DNA of 64,000 nucleotides, taken from contig CAMZMU010000027.1 in NCBI GenBank assembly GCA_947311845.1, positions 30,953,723-31,017,722 of the forward strand, given 5' to 3'. The position numbers and the translations under genes were made by a program. The stretch's first letter is position 1; every line of letters starts with the position of its first letter. Positions 1-12,493 of the stretch are shown here, piece after piece. This stretch comes from Poa pratensis (taxonomy: Eukaryota > Streptophyta > Magnoliopsida > Poales > Poaceae). The notes below the pieces were generated by a model. That model was not told the origin of the DNA. It did no database searches and worked only from the letters and a program-made list of their open reading frames with translations.

Positions 1-1041
1 GCGTTGAGAGCTGACTGGCCTCCGGCCGCCCGGTGCTACCTTTGCTAGCGAGATTGTCCAGAAAGTAACCACAACTCTTCCTGGCATGCCCCACACAAAG
101 GTACGTAGATGAGATCATGAGAAACAAAACAATTATGATGGGTGAAGAGCTTATTAGTTCTTGACGCTGCGGAGCGACGGGCGCATGCACAGATCTGCTC
201 TCAGTTAACGTGCTGCCGCTCGCCGCCAGCTATGATCAATGAAAGAATCTTTCGTCCCTGCATACATGTACACACCATCCCTTAATAAATCATGCCGCGA
301 CGTCAATTGATCGACCTAAGAATGTCTCATGTCTCGCCGCTTCCTTATATTCATCCGGTGATAGGATCGTTGAGTTGAAGATGCTTCTGATGATGGTTGG
401 GTGCACGATGACGACGGCGGGATGGTGCCGTGTAGCTGGCTCAATAGTGTGTCGCCCATAGTCTTGGTCAAGACTTAATCCTTCTACGACGGCGATCGAT
501 CAATCGATAAAAATCTCGGGCAGATTGATGGTATTCGCCGGCCGGTGTCGTCCCGCGTGCAGCTCTGGTTCGATTGCCGATTCGTCAGCGACGGCGATCG
601 ATCGCCCGATGCCTTCGATTTGCCTATCGCGTATTTGAGGTGTATAGGCGTGCATGTTTGTTCGGCCTGCTCAGGTACATGTGCTTATATTTACTTGGGC
701 AGATCGACTGACGTACGTGGTCAGGATGAAGACCCTATTCGTGTATATTCCTAGTCTTAGCTTACGTACCGTGTACTTCCCAAACTCAGCCTTTTGCTTT
801 CCCGATACTTTAACGTATTGAGGCCGGACATCAATATGCACGCTTTAACTTCCATGTGGAATCAAGCGATTTATCTCTTGGGCTGATAAATCTCTCGTGT
901 CAGGAAGGAATTATCTTTGACGTATACATGCCAATCTCTTTATCCTTATGGAAGTCGACCTTGCTTGGGCGTTGCTTCTCGTAACAACTTCTAAATCTAC
1001 ACCGTTCACTTTTAGCCGGTTAATCTGAGCTGTCCTTTGTC
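1..1041. other. Unassigned sequence at the left edge
   Basis: I recognise no gene or repeat family here. A short open stretch at about 8-112 ends at a splice-donor-like AAG|GTACGT, so it could be the tail of an exon that lies mostly outside the window, but it matches nothing I know. The sequence changes character at about 1040-1060, where similarity to the retrotransposon gag region begins abruptly. That point is the truncated 5' edge of the next element. Confidence 0.4.
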
Positions 1042-2248
1042 TTGTGTTTTAATTATATAATAGATAGTATTTTGCGGGGATGCCGTCTCCATTGTGTTGA
1101 TAAGATCCACAGTAATCCTTATATAGAAAAAATTATAAAAGATGTACCTTTACCAAAATATGAAAGGACTTATACTTGTTTTACTCTAATTAATGAAAGG
1201 GAGGAATCCTCCCAAGTTTCTTCTATTGTTTCTAACAATGAACCAGGGCATGTGAAGAAGCTTCCTTTCAAATATGTCCCTCCTAAAGATAAAAAGAAGA
1301 GGGGAAAGAAGAAGAAGAGGAGTAAAAAGAGAGAGGAAAAGGTATCCTCTCCTAAGCATGTTACTCCTTTCATGATTGTTTCTAATGAGTCTAAATTTAT
1401 TGAAGAAGATTCACATACTTGGGGTCATTATTATCTCGACACTAAATCCATAGGCACTATTGAAGATGATTATATGTCTGTTACTTCTTGTAGTGATCAT
1501 GATTGGGAAAATGAAACTACTTTTGATATTGAAAATCTCTTTGGTACTAATTCTGAAAATGATGATGTTAATAATTGCTATACTATTAGTACTATCCATG
1601 TTTCTTCCAATGATGATGTGGAAAGCTCTAAGCTTGGGGATTAAGGTGTTTGAAAATCCTTTTGCAGCCGATGATTATATATTTGATACATCTCCTTCTA
1701 GTAAAAATGATGATGATATGTTTACAAATGAACACACTTTTGAAGATAACTATTCTATTGCTTATGATGATACTATGCCTCCAGTCTTTGATAATTATTA
1801 TAAAGAATACTATGACATAGGTTATAATTACAATCATCCTCCTGAAACTTGTCATAGTTATGGAGGGATTACCCAAAACCATCCCTTTAATATACAACTT
1901 GTCTATCATCTTCGAGTTCTTTATGATGATCCTGCTCCCATTGTTATTAATGAGAAGAACTTTGCTTATGTGGAAAATAATGATACTTTTATGCATATAG
2001 ATCATGATAAGAATGTTTCATGTGATGGTTAAATTGTGGATTTTATCAATGATGCTACTGAAAGTTTTTATGAGAGAGGGAGACATGGCTTCATATATCT
2101 CAATAATATTAAGTCTCCTCTCTTTTTGTTGAAATTTTTGAAGTTGCACTTGTTTTATCTTTCTATGCTAGTAGCTTCATGCTTCAATAATTTGTTTTCT
2201 TACAAGATTCCTTTGCATAGGAAGTGGGTTAGACTTAAATGTGTTTGA
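1042..2248 (+). pseudogene. Decayed gag remnant of the old LTR element
   Basis: The translation is colinear with the C-terminal half of the gag protein encoded at 7910-10467 on the minus strand. Shared landmarks are a lysine-rich stretch, DHDWENETTFDIEN, an acidic NDD region and the tail ESFYERGRHGFIYLNNIKSP. Two lesions are visible by comparison with that copy. A frame change near 1642 turns GGGGATGAGG into GGGGATTAAGG and creates a stop, and a TAA stands at 2030-2032 where the other copy has a tyrosine codon. No pol-type domain follows. It is non-functional and older than the copy inserted next to it. Confidence 0.8.
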
Positions 2249-3746
2249 TATTTGCTTTTTGATGCTCTTTTATATTCAACTCTTATACATATGAGAGCAT
2301 CATCAAAATTGTCATGCCTAGCTAAAAGACTTTAAAGAAAAGCGCTTATGGGAGACAACCCATGGTTTTATTTCTGTGATTTTTATTTTTCTTTGAGTCT
2401 GGGAGTTTGCTTACTTCTGTAACAAATCCTTTGTATCTTTATTTTATTGCATTGTTGTGCCAAGTAAAGCCTCTAATAGAAAGTTGATGCTAGATTTGGA
2501 TTTCTGCGCAGAGACAGATTTTTTCTGTTCACCGTTTTGAGCTGTACGCACTCCAGAAAAATCTAAAAATTCTGAAAAAATTTAGGCGTGATCCTGATAT
2601 ATGTACGCAACTTTCATTAGTTTTGACTTTTCGCATATGAGCAACTTAGGTGCCTCGAAAAAAATTGTCTTTACAAACTGTTCTGTTTTTGACAGATTAT
2701 GCCTTTTATTTTGCATTCTCTCTTTTACTGTGTTTGAGTGGATTTCTTTGCTCCACAAAACATCAGTGGTTGTAGATTATGTCCAGAAGTATTGGAGATG
2801 ATTGTGTCATCACAGAACATGTGAATTTTTGATTATGCACTAACCCTCTAATGAGAATTACACTGAGTTTGGTGTGAAGGAAATTTTCAAGGATCAAGAG
2901 AGGAGGATGATATGATATGATCAAGAGGAGTGAAAAGCCTAAGCTTGGGATTCCCCGTGGTCATCCAAGCATATTTCAAGAAGACTCAAGAGTCTAAGCT
3001 TGGGGCATCCCCTTCTTCATCAACAACTTATCAGGTCATCTCTAGTGAAACTATATTTTAATTCTTTCACATCTTATGTGCTTTACTTGGAGCGTCTGTG
3101 TGCTTTTATTTTTGCTTTGTTTTCTGAATAATTTGGATCCTAGCATTCCTGTGTGGGAGAGACACCCTCCGCTTTTTCATGTGAATACTCGTGTTCTTCA
3201 CTTATATTTGTTGAGTATTCTTGACTAGCTACTGCAATGCTTTTAGCTCCTGTTATTCATGCATCTCTTGTTTAGAGTTGTTAGTTTTTGTAGAAAAGTA
3301 CTCTCTTATTTCATTGTTGTATTATTTGGAGAGTTTGTGTTGAAATAAGTTGATTGGTGTTTGGTTGGAAACAGAAAATGCTACATGTGGTAGATTGTAT
3401 ATTGAAAAGACATACTCATTCTTGTAGATCATTGTCTTGGATAATTTGATGCTTTGCAATTGTTTTGAGCTCTCAAGTAGATCATGTTTAATCTCTTGCA
3501 TCATGTAGTTAAAGCCTATTAGTGGAGAACTACCGTAGAGCTTGTTGAGACTTGGTTTACATGTTTGATATCTCTAAGGTCTAGATATTTTATGGTAAAG
3601 TGTTTGAACAACAAGGGAGACAGTGTAGAGTCTTATAATGCTTGCAATATGTTTTTATGTGAGTCTTGTTGTACCGGTTGATATCCTGTGTTTGCTTCAA
3701 ACAACCTTGCTAGTCTAAACTCTGTACTGAGAGGGAATGCTTCTCG

Positions 3747-3751
3747 TGCAT
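3747..3751. repeat. Target-site duplication TGCAT, left copy
   Basis: TGCAT directly precedes the terminal TG of the LTR at 3752 and recurs at 11991-11995 directly after the terminal CA of the LTR ending at 11990. The undisturbed site, with a single TGCAT, can be read inside the inserted element itself near 6338 on the complementary strand, because both elements belong to the same family. Confidence 0.92.
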
Positions 3752-5142
3752 TGATGTCTACGCACGCTTCTATTCTTGTAGACAGTGTTGGGCCTCCAAG
3801 AGCAGATGTTTGTAGAACAGCAGCAAGTTTCCCTTAAGTGAATCACCCAAGGTTTATCGAACTCAGGAGGTAGAGGTCAAAGATATCCCTCTCAATCAAC
3901 CCTGCAATTAGTATACAAGAAGTCTCTTGTGTCCCCAACACACCCAATACACTTGTCAGATGTATAGGTGCACTAGTTCGGCGAAGAGATAGTGAAATAC
4001 AAGTAATATGGATGATTATAAGTGGTAATTGCAATCTGAATAAAAATGGCAGCAAGCAAACATGTAGCAGAACTTGTTGTAAACGGTGTTTCAATGCTTA
4101 GAAACAAGGCCTAGGGATCATACTTTCACTAGTGGTACCTCTCAACATGTTAGCACAACTGAATGCAAGTAAATGATACTCGGGATTATTCTCCTTCTTG
4201 ATAACACAAGAGTACTATGTGTAGGGCTGCAAAAGCACTCCTCAAAGTCTGAGTAAACAAACACCACAATTCCCAAGAACAAGCCATGATAAATATCTAA
4301 ATTATTCATAGAGTCACACACAAGTACCCACACTGTCACCTTGATACCGTGTTGTCACAATGACTCCGGAAACTAGATACAATCACTTGAGTAGCATAAA
4401 CATTACATATGAATTCAGCGATACTAGCAATACTCATGATCACATAAAGATCACACCATGGGAGAGAGAGATAAACCACATAGCTACCGGTAGAGCCCTC
4501 AGCCTCGGGGGAGACTACTCACACATGGTCATGGTGAGCACACTTGATGGAGAGGTTGATGAAGAGGTGCGGCCCGCTGCAGCCACGGCGCGCGGCGGCG
4601 CTGGAGATGGCGATGGAGTCGATGGAGATGGCTCCGGGGGCACTTCCCCGTCCCGACGGCGTGCCGGAACAGAGATTCTGTCCCCCGAAACTTGTCGTCG
4701 ATGGCGGCGGCGCTGCGGAACTCTTCGTGGAATATGACAGGATTTTTTTAGGGTTTTCACGTCGGGAGGAATAAATAGGCGAAGGGGCGCGTCGGTGGAG
4801 TCCCGAGGGGCCCACCTCACCTGGTGGCGCGGTCCCACCCTTGGCCGCGCCACCATGTGGTTTGGCCACCTCGTGGCTCCTCTTCGTCTCTCCTTCGGAC
4901 TCCGTGACGGTGTTGGAAAAATAGGGACTTGGCCTTTTGTTTCGTGCAATTCCGAGAATATTCAGAAGTAATTTTCTGGAACCAAAAACAGCAGAAAACA
5001 GGAACTGGCACTTCGGCATCTTGTTAATAGGTTAGTCCCGGAAAATGCATAAAAATGATATAAAGTGTATATAAAACATGTAGCAATTGGTATAATATAA
5101 GCATGGAACATCAGAAATTATAGATACGTTGGAGACGTATCA
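3752..5142 (-). repeat. 3' LTR of the gag-only element
   Basis: The sequence runs from TGATGTCTACGCACGC to GATACGTTGGAGACGTATCA on the plus strand (TG...CA). It is nearly identical to 10578-11990. The few differences are scattered substitutions and single-base indels, plus a block near 4567-4600 where the 5' LTR carries extra GC-rich bases. Open frames inside it, for example at 4515-5019, are by-products of GC-rich LTR sequence. Confidence 0.9.
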
Positions 5143-5159
5143 AGCATCCCCAAGCTTAG
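5143..5159 (-). promoter_or_regulatory. Polypurine tract of the gag-only element
   Basis: On the minus strand CTAAGCTTGGGGATGCT abuts the first base of the 3' LTR. This is the plus-strand primer position expected for an LTR retrotransposon. The same sequence stands before the LTR of the older copy at 18379-18395. Confidence 0.85.
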
Positions 5160-7909
5160 TTCTACTCGTCCTCGAGTAGGTAAAACGATAACAACAAATA
5201 ATTTCTGAGGAGACATGCTTTCACACAATCTTGATCAAATATATTGCAAGGCTCATGTCATGAATGAAGTGACTCAAAGCAATGGTCTATAGTTTGCTAA
5301 AAATAGATAAAGAGTAAACAATGAATCATATAAGCAAAAACTTTTCATGAATAGTACTTTCAAGACAAGCATCAAAAAGTTTTGCATAAGAGGTAACTCA
5401 TAAAGCAATAGATTCAAAGTAAAAGGCATTGAAGCAACACAAAGGATGATAAAGTTTCAGCAATTGCTTTCAACTTGTAACATGTATATCTCATGGATAG
5501 TTGTCAACATAAAGCAATATAACAAGTGCAATAAGTAAACATGTAAGAATCAATGCACACAAAGTTGACACTAGTGTTTGCTTCTAAGATAGAAAGGAGT
5601 AGGTAAACTGACTCAACATAAAGTAAAAGATAGGCCCTTCGCAGAGGGAAGCAGGGATTAAATCATGTGCTAGAGCTTTTTAAGTTTTCGAAAGCATATA
5701 GAGAGCACAAAATAAGTATTTGAGAGGTGTTTGTTGTTGTCAACGAATGGTAGTGGGCACTCTAACCCCCTTGTCAACCAGACTTTCAAGAGCGGCTCCC
5801 ATGAAGGACGTTATCTCTACCAGCAAGGTAGATCATCCCTCTTCTCTTTTGTTTACACATGTATTTTAGTTTCTTTATAGTTGACACTCCTCCCAACCTT
5901 TGCTTACACAAGCCATGGCTAACCGAATCCTCGGGTGCCTTCCAACATTCACATACCATGGAGGAGTGTCTATTTGCAAATTAAGTTGCTTACTGATAAA
6001 TCAGGGCAAAACATGTGAAGAGAATTATTAATGAAAGTTGTAATTAATTGGGGCTGGGCACCCCGTTGCCAGCTCTTTTTGCAAATTATTGGATAAGCGG
6101 ATGTATATGCCACTAGTCCATTGGTTGAAAGTCTGTCAGAAGTAAATGACAAGATTGAAAGATAAAACACCACATACTTCCTCATGAGCTATAAAACATT
6201 GACACAAATAAGGAGTAATAAAGTTTTGAATAGTTTAAAGGTAGCACATGAAGTATTTACTTGGAATGGCAGGAAATACCACATAGTAGGTAGGTATGGT
6301 GGACACAAATGGCATGGGTTTTGGCTCAAGTTTTGGATGCACGAGAAGCATTCCCTCTCAGTACAGAGTTTAGGCTAGCAAGGTTGTTTGAAGCAAACAC
6401 AAGTATAAACCGGTACAGCAAGAATCACATAAAAACATATTGCAAGTATTATAAGACTCTACACTGTCTTCCTTGTTGCTCAAACATTTTACCAGAAAAT
6501 ATCTAGACCTTAGAGAGAACAAATATGCATCCCAAGTCTCAACAAGCTCTACGGTAGTTCTCCACTACTAGGCTTTAACTACATGATGCAAGAGCTTAAA
6601 CATGATCTACTTGAGAGCTCAAAACAATTGCAAAGTATCAAATCGAAACAAGACAATGATCTACAAGAATGCATATGTCTTTTCCAATACCAACTACTAC
6701 ATGTAGCATTTTCTTTCTTCCAAACAAACACCAATCAATTTATTTAAACATAAACTCTCCAAATGATAATATAATGCAGCAAGAGAGTATTTATAAACAA
6801 GTGCTAACAGCTCGAAGAGATGCATGAAAAACAGGAGCTAAAAGCACTGCAGTAGCTAGTTAAGAATACTCAACAAATATAAGTGAAGAACATGAGTATT
6901 CACATGAAAAAGCGGAGCGTGTCTCTCTCCCACACAAGGATTGCTAGGATCCGAATTTATTCAAACAAAAACAAAATAAAAGCACACAGACGCTCCAAGT
7001 AAAGCGCATAAGATGTGAAAGAATTAAAATATAGTTTCACTAGAGATGACCTGATAAGTTGTTGATGAAGAAGGGGATGCCTTGGGCATCCCCAAGCTTA
7101 GACGCTTGAGTCTCTCTGAATATGGTTGGGATGAACCACGGGGGCATCCCCAAGCTTAGGCTTTTCACTCTTCTTGATCACATAATATCACCCTTCTCGC
7201 TTGATCCTTGAAAACTTCCTTCACACCAAACTCAAGACAGTTCTCATTAGAGGGTTAGTGCATAATCAAAAATTCTCATATTCTGTAATGAACAATCATT
7301 CCCAAAGCTTCTGGACATTAGCTACAGCCACCAATGCTTTGTGGAGCAAAGAAATCCACACAAACATCGTAAAAGAGCGAATGCAAAACAAAAGGCAGAA
7401 TCTGTCAAAAACAGAACAGTCTGTAAGACGAATTTTTTCGAGGCACTTAAGTTGCTCAGATGGATGGCCAAATAATGAAAGTTGCGTACATATCTCAGGA
7501 AGATGCGTGATTTTTCAGAATTTTTCGAATTTTCTACAGGGAGAAAAGCTCAAATTCGTGACAGCAAAAATCTGTTACTGCGCAGAAATCCAAATCTTGC
7601 ATCAACTTTCAATATAGAACTTTACTTGGCACAACAATGCATAAAATAAAGATACAAAGGAGTTGCTACAGAAGTAACAAACTCCTTGACTCAAAGAAAA
7701 AAAAATAACAGAAAATAAAAACATGGGTTGTCTCCCATAAGCGCTTTTCTTTAAAGCCTTTTAGCTAGGCATGAAATTTTGATATGCTCTCATATGTATA
7801 AGAGTTGAATATAGAGAGCATCAAAAAGCAAATACCAAACACATTTAAGTCTAACCCACTTCCTATGCAAAGGAATCTTGTAAGAAAACAAATTAATAAG
7901 CATGAACTA
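5160..7909 (-). other. Non-coding post-gag region of the gag-only element
   Basis: This AT-rich stretch has no coding potential I can support. It is colinear with 2249-3751, 11996-12493 and 17684-18380 of the old element, so it is a stable part of this family and not a later filler. It contains two extra copies of the AAGCTTGGGGATGC motif on the minus strand (7086-7101 and 7144-7159). Short open frames at 5970-6185 and 6184-6506 appear in both family copies but look like chance frames. Confidence 0.75.
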
Positions 7910-10467
7910 CTAGCATAGAAAGCAAAACAAGTGCAACTTCAAAAATTTCAACAAAAAGAGAGGAGACTTGATATTATTGAGATATATGAATCCATGCCTC
8001 CCTCTCTCATAAAAACTTTCAGTAGCATCATTGATAAAATCCACAATATAATCATCACATGAAACATTCTTACCATGATCCATATGCACAAAAGTATCTT
8101 CATTTTCCACATAAGAAAAGTTCTTCTCATTAATAACAATGGGGGCAGGATCATCATAAAGAACTCGAACATGATAGACAAGTTGTATATTAAAGGGATG
8201 GTTTTGGGTAATCTCTCCATAACTATGACAAGTTTCATGAGGATGACTGTAATTATAACCTATGTCATAGTATTCTTTATAATAATTATCAAAGACTGGA
8301 GGCATAGTATCATCATAAGCAATAGAATAGTCATCTTCCAAACTGTGTTCATTCGTAAACATATCATTATTTTTAATAGAAGGAGATGTATCAAGCATAT
8401 AATCAGCAATAGCAAAAGGATTTTCAAACACCTCATCCCCAAGCTTAGAGCTTTTCATATCATCATTGGAAGAAACATGGATAGTACTAATAGTATGGCA
8501 ATCATTAATATCATCATTTTCAGAATTGGTACCCCAAAGATTTTCAATATCAAAAGTAGTTTCATTTTCCCAATCATGATCACTAATATAAGTAACAGGC
8601 ATAGGTTCATCATCAAGTTCAGAATCATCGAATTCAGAATTATAAGTATCAATTGTAACAGGAGCAACAAGTTTGGGAGAAGATACCGTTTCCTCTCTCC
8701 TTTTACTCCTCTTCTTCTTCTTCTTCTTCTTCTTTCCCTCTTCTTTTTATCTTTAGGAGGGAGAGGTTTGAAAGGAAGCTCCTCCACATAACCTGGTTTA
8801 GTATTAGAGACAATGGAAGAAACTTGGGGGGACTCCTCTCTTTCATTAATGAGAACAAAACACATATTAGTCCTGTCATACTTTGGTAAAGTCTCATCCT
8901 TTATAATATTTTGTATGTAGGTGTTAGCATGGCAATTATTAACACAATAGAGATAACATCCATGCAACACACTATTCATATCAAGATCACTCATATCTAA
9001 CAAGGAAGTTTTTCTTGATAACTCTTCACACCCCAAAAATAATGTAAGTTCATCATGTTGATTAGGAGTGATCATGTTATCACAATACAAATTTGCAGTA
9101 ATTGGATTCGAAAGGCTATTATCATGACCTGAACATTGAAAATTAAAATGACCCACTTCATAGCAAAGTTCACAAATAAAAGGATGGAGGTCACAAACTT
9201 TTTCACCAAGATCTCTTAGAGCCTTGTACCATGTTCTAGTTTTTTCATTCCTATGATAGATACAATATTCATCTTCGATTTGATTAATTCCACAAGGTCT
9301 ATGCATTCCACAAAAATTAACATGCTTATAAGAAATAGTATTTTCAGAAGTTTGAGCATGTTTATTGCAATCATTAACAACAATTTCATTTTCCATGCAA
9401 GTGTCTTTGAAAGGTTCATGATACACGTCCCAATTTTCTTTAGGAACATTAATATGAGAAGCAAAGGTTCTAAAACAATCAACAATAATTTGAGAATCAA
9501 GACCATATTTAGCACTAAGCTCTTGAAAACTAGCAGTTTCAACGAAAGACTTAATGCAATCATATTCATAGTTTATACCTGATTCTTTACCTTTGTCATT
9601 CTCCCAATCCTCAGCATTGTTTTGAATTCTTTCAAGAAGATCCCATCTAGCTTCAACCTTCTTGCTTGTGAAAGAACCATGTGAACATGCATCTACATAA
9701 TCCTTGTAATGACCTGAAAGCCTTGCATAAAAATTAGTAACAATTATTTCCTCAGAAAGCTCATGGTTAGGACATTTGAGTATTAATGTTTTCAGCCTTC
9801 CCCAAGCTTGAGCAATGCTTTCTCCATCATGAGGGTAAAAATTATAAATGTAATTCCTATCTAGATGCACTTCATGAAGAGGATAAAATTTAGAGTAAAA
9901 GAGAGATTCAAGCTGTTTCCAATTCGAAGGTTGTTCATCCAGCAGCCTATACCATTCCTTTGCTTTGTCCTTAAGTGACAATGGAAATAGTTTCCTCATG
10001 ACATTTTCTCTTGATAAACCTGCAACCTTAAATAACTCACAAAGTTCTGTAAGTTTCGACAAGTGAGCACTTGGATGGATTGATCCATCCCCTGCATACT
10101 GATCATTCATAACCCTTTCAACAATTTTCATAGGTATTTTAAAAGAAATACTTTCAACAGGTGGATTTGGAATATCACAAACATCATTAGAATTATCACA
10201 TATTGGAGACAAAGCATTATCAAGGCAAAATAATTCCTCCATAGCTGAGGAGCAAAAAAGATTATTTTCATATAAACTAGCTTCCCCAAGCTTAGGCTTT
10301 TCCACAGCCTTAGCAATAATGGTGTCCAAAGAATTTATACTAATAACATTACTACCACTATTATGCAAACAAGCCTCCATAGGTTTTTTAATTTTCTCTT
10401 CAAAAGCATCATGTCCTAATTCCATATAAAGTTCATAGAGATCTCTAATTTTTTTGTTGTTTTCCAT
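7910..10467 (-). pseudogene. gag: gag gene of the gag-only element, split by one frameshift
   Basis: The frame starts with ATG at 10467, about 80 bases after the PBS. Residues about 130-285 form a retrotransposon gag (capsid-like) domain, recognisable from KEWYRLLDEQPSNW, FYSKFYPLHEV and GESIAQAWGRLK. Residues 432-445 are a zinc knuckle, CELCYEVGHFNFQC. A lysine/arginine-rich segment follows. There the frame slips: at 8736-8738 this copy has three C where the older copy has four, next to an expanded GAA repeat (8709-8734, CTT on the plus strand). Beyond the slip the family-typical reading continues in another frame to 7910 (DHDWENETTFDIEN and onward). An intact version would have about 850 residues. 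Known role of the family: particle formation and RNA packaging. It may still make a truncated Gag with capsid domain and knuckle. Confidence 0.85.
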
Positions 10468-10549
10468 TAAGCCTAACTAGTGAAAATAAAAACAAGAAAC
10501 AAAAAGAAATAATTGCAGAATCTAAAGGAGATACCTTCCAACGCTTACC

Positions 10550-10567
10550 TCCCCGGCAACGGCGCCA
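10550..10567 (-). promoter_or_regulatory. Primer-binding site, tRNA-Asp type
   Basis: The minus strand reads TGGCGCCGTTGCCGGGGA, which fits the 3' end of plant tRNA-Asp, as in many Triticeae Gypsy elements. It lies 10 bases inside the 5' LTR end, separated by AGCTATTTTC. Confidence 0.85.
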
Positions 10568-10577
10568 GAAAATAGCT

Positions 10578-11990
10578 TGATGTCTACGCACGCTTCTATT
10601 CTTGTAGACAGTGTTGGGCCTCCAAGAGCAGAGGTTTGTAGAACAGCAGCAAGTTTCCCTTAAGTGAATCACCCAAGGTTTATCGAACTCAGGGAGGTAG
10701 AGGTCAAAGATATCCCTCTCAAGCAACCCTGCAATTAAGATACAAGAAGTCTCTTGTGTCCCCAACACACCCAATACACTTGTCAGATGTATAGGTGCAC
10801 TAGTTCGGCGAAGAGATAGTGAAATACAAGTAATATGGATGATTATAAGTGTAATTGCAATCTGGAATAAAAATGGCAGCAAGCAAACATGTAGCAGAAC
10901 TTGTTGTAAACGGTGTTTCAATGCTTAGAAACAAGGCCTAGGGATCATACTTTCACTAGTGGTACCTCTCAACATGTTAGCACAACTGAATGCAAGTAAA
11001 TGATACTCGGGATTATTCTCCTTCTTGATAACACAAGAGTACTATGTGTAGGGCTGCAAAAGCACTCCTCAAAGTCTGAGTAAACAAACACCACAATTCC
11101 CAAGAACAAGCCATGATAAATATCTAAATTATTCATAGAGTCACACACAAGTACCCACACTGTCACCTTGATACCGTGTTGTCACAATGACTCCGGAAAC
11201 TAGATACAATCACTTGAGTAGCATAAACATTACATATGAATTCAGCGATACTAGCAATACTCATGATCACATAAAGATCACACCATGGGAGAGAGAGATA
11301 AACCACATAGCTACCGGTAGAGCCCTCAGCCTCGGGGGAGACTACTCACACATGGTCATGGTGAGCACACTTGATGGAGAGGTTGATGAAGAGGTGCAGC
11401 CCGGAGAGGAGACGGCGGCCCGCTGCAGCCACGGGCGGCGGCGGCGCTGGAGATGGCGATGGGTCGATGGAGATGGTTCCGGGGGCACTTCCCCGTCCCG
11501 ACGGCGTGCCGAAACAGACATTATGTCCCCTGAAACTTGTCGTCGATGGTGGCGACGCTGCGGAACTCTTCGTGGAATATGACAGGATTTTTTTAGGGTT
11601 TTCGCGTCGGGAGGAATAAATAGGCGAAGGGGCGGCGTCGGTGGAGTCCCGAGGGGCCCACCTTACCTGGTGGCGCAGTCCCACCCTTGGCCGCGCCACC
11701 ATGTGGTTTGGCCACCTCGTGGCTCCTCTTCGTCTCTCCTTCGGACTCCGTGACGGTGTTGGAAAAATAGGGACTTGGTCTTTTGTTTCGTGCAATTCCG
11801 AGAATATTTGCAGAAGTAATTTTCTGGAACCAAAAACAGCAGAAAACAGGAACTGGCACTTCGGCATCTTGTTAATAGGTTAGTCCTGGAAAATGCATAA
11901 AAATGATATAAAGTGTATATAAAACATGTAGCAATTGGTATAATATAAGCATGGAACATCAGAAATTATAGATACGTTGGAGATGTATCA
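10578..11990 (-). repeat. 5' LTR of the gag-only element
   Basis: This is the partner of 3752-5142 and is slightly longer, mainly because of extra GC-rich sequence around 11398-11445. On the minus strand it runs from TGATACATCTCC to GTAGACATCA. The GC-rich third probably corresponds to the transcribed leader. Confidence 0.9.
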
Positions 11991-11995
11991 TGCAT
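11991..11995. repeat. Target-site duplication TGCAT, right copy
   Basis: Perfect copy of 3747-3751. The old element resumes directly after it. Confidence 0.92.
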
Positions 11996-12493
11996 CCAAA
12001 CCTTGAGCCAAAACCCATGCCATTTGTGTCTACCATAACTAACTATTATGTGGTATTTCCTGCCATTCCAAGTAAATACTTCATGTGCTACCTTTAAACT
12101 ATTCAAAACTTTATTACTCCTTATTTGTGTCAATGTTTTATAGCTCATGAGGAAGTTATGTGGCGCTTTCTCTATCACCTTGTCATTTACTCATGACAAA
12201 CTTTCACCAATGGACTAGTGGCATATACATCCGCTTATCCAATAACTTTGCAAAAAGAGCTGGCAAATGGGTGCCCAGTCCCAATTAATTACAACTTTAA
12301 CCGCTTGATTCTCTTCACATGTTTTTCCAATGATTTATCAGAAGCAATTTTCAAAATGTTAAACAATATCAAATAGGCACTCCTCCATGGTATGTGATTG
12401 TTGGAAGGCACCCGAAGATTTGGTTAGCCATGACTTGTGTAAGCAAAGGTTGGGAGGAGTGTCATACCAATTTATAAATATGCATGTGTAAAC
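11996..12493 (+). mobile_element. Old LTR element, segment 2
   Basis: This is the plus-strand continuation of the old element. It is the reverse complement of about 5870-6337 in the younger copy and includes the stretch around GGTTGGGAGGAGTGTCA. It ends in TAAAC (12489-12493), the left TSD of the next insertion. Confidence 0.85.

Larger units (their letters stand above)
1042..3751 (+). mobile_element. Old gypsy-type LTR retrotransposon, 5'-truncated, segment 1 (gag 3' part and post-gag region)
   Basis: This segment is colinear, in inverted orientation, with the internal domain of the complete element at 3752-11990. It contains the end of gag and then the long non-coding region with AAGCTTGGGG motifs. 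The match breaks exactly at TGCAT (3747-3751) and resumes after the second TGCAT at 11991. It breaks again at TAAAC (12489-12493) and resumes at 17684. The segments 1042-3751, 11996-12493 and 17684-19703 are therefore one element split by two later insertions. Its 5' LTR and most of gag are missing from the window. Confidence 0.85.
3752..11990 (-). mobile_element. Complete non-autonomous gypsy-type LTR retrotransposon (gag only), inserted in its own relative
   Basis: This 8.2 kb minus-strand element has two LTRs (10578-11990 as 5', 3752-5142 as 3'), a primer-binding site matching the tRNA-Asp type (10550-10567) and a polypurine tract (5143-5159). It has a 5-bp TSD and a gag gene. Between gag and the 3' LTR there are about 2.7 kb with no recognisable protease, reverse transcriptase, RNase H or integrase, so it must borrow enzymes from an autonomous partner. 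The tRNA-Asp PBS and the gag type are usual for Triticeae Gypsy families. I cannot assign a named family with confidence. Confidence 0.9.
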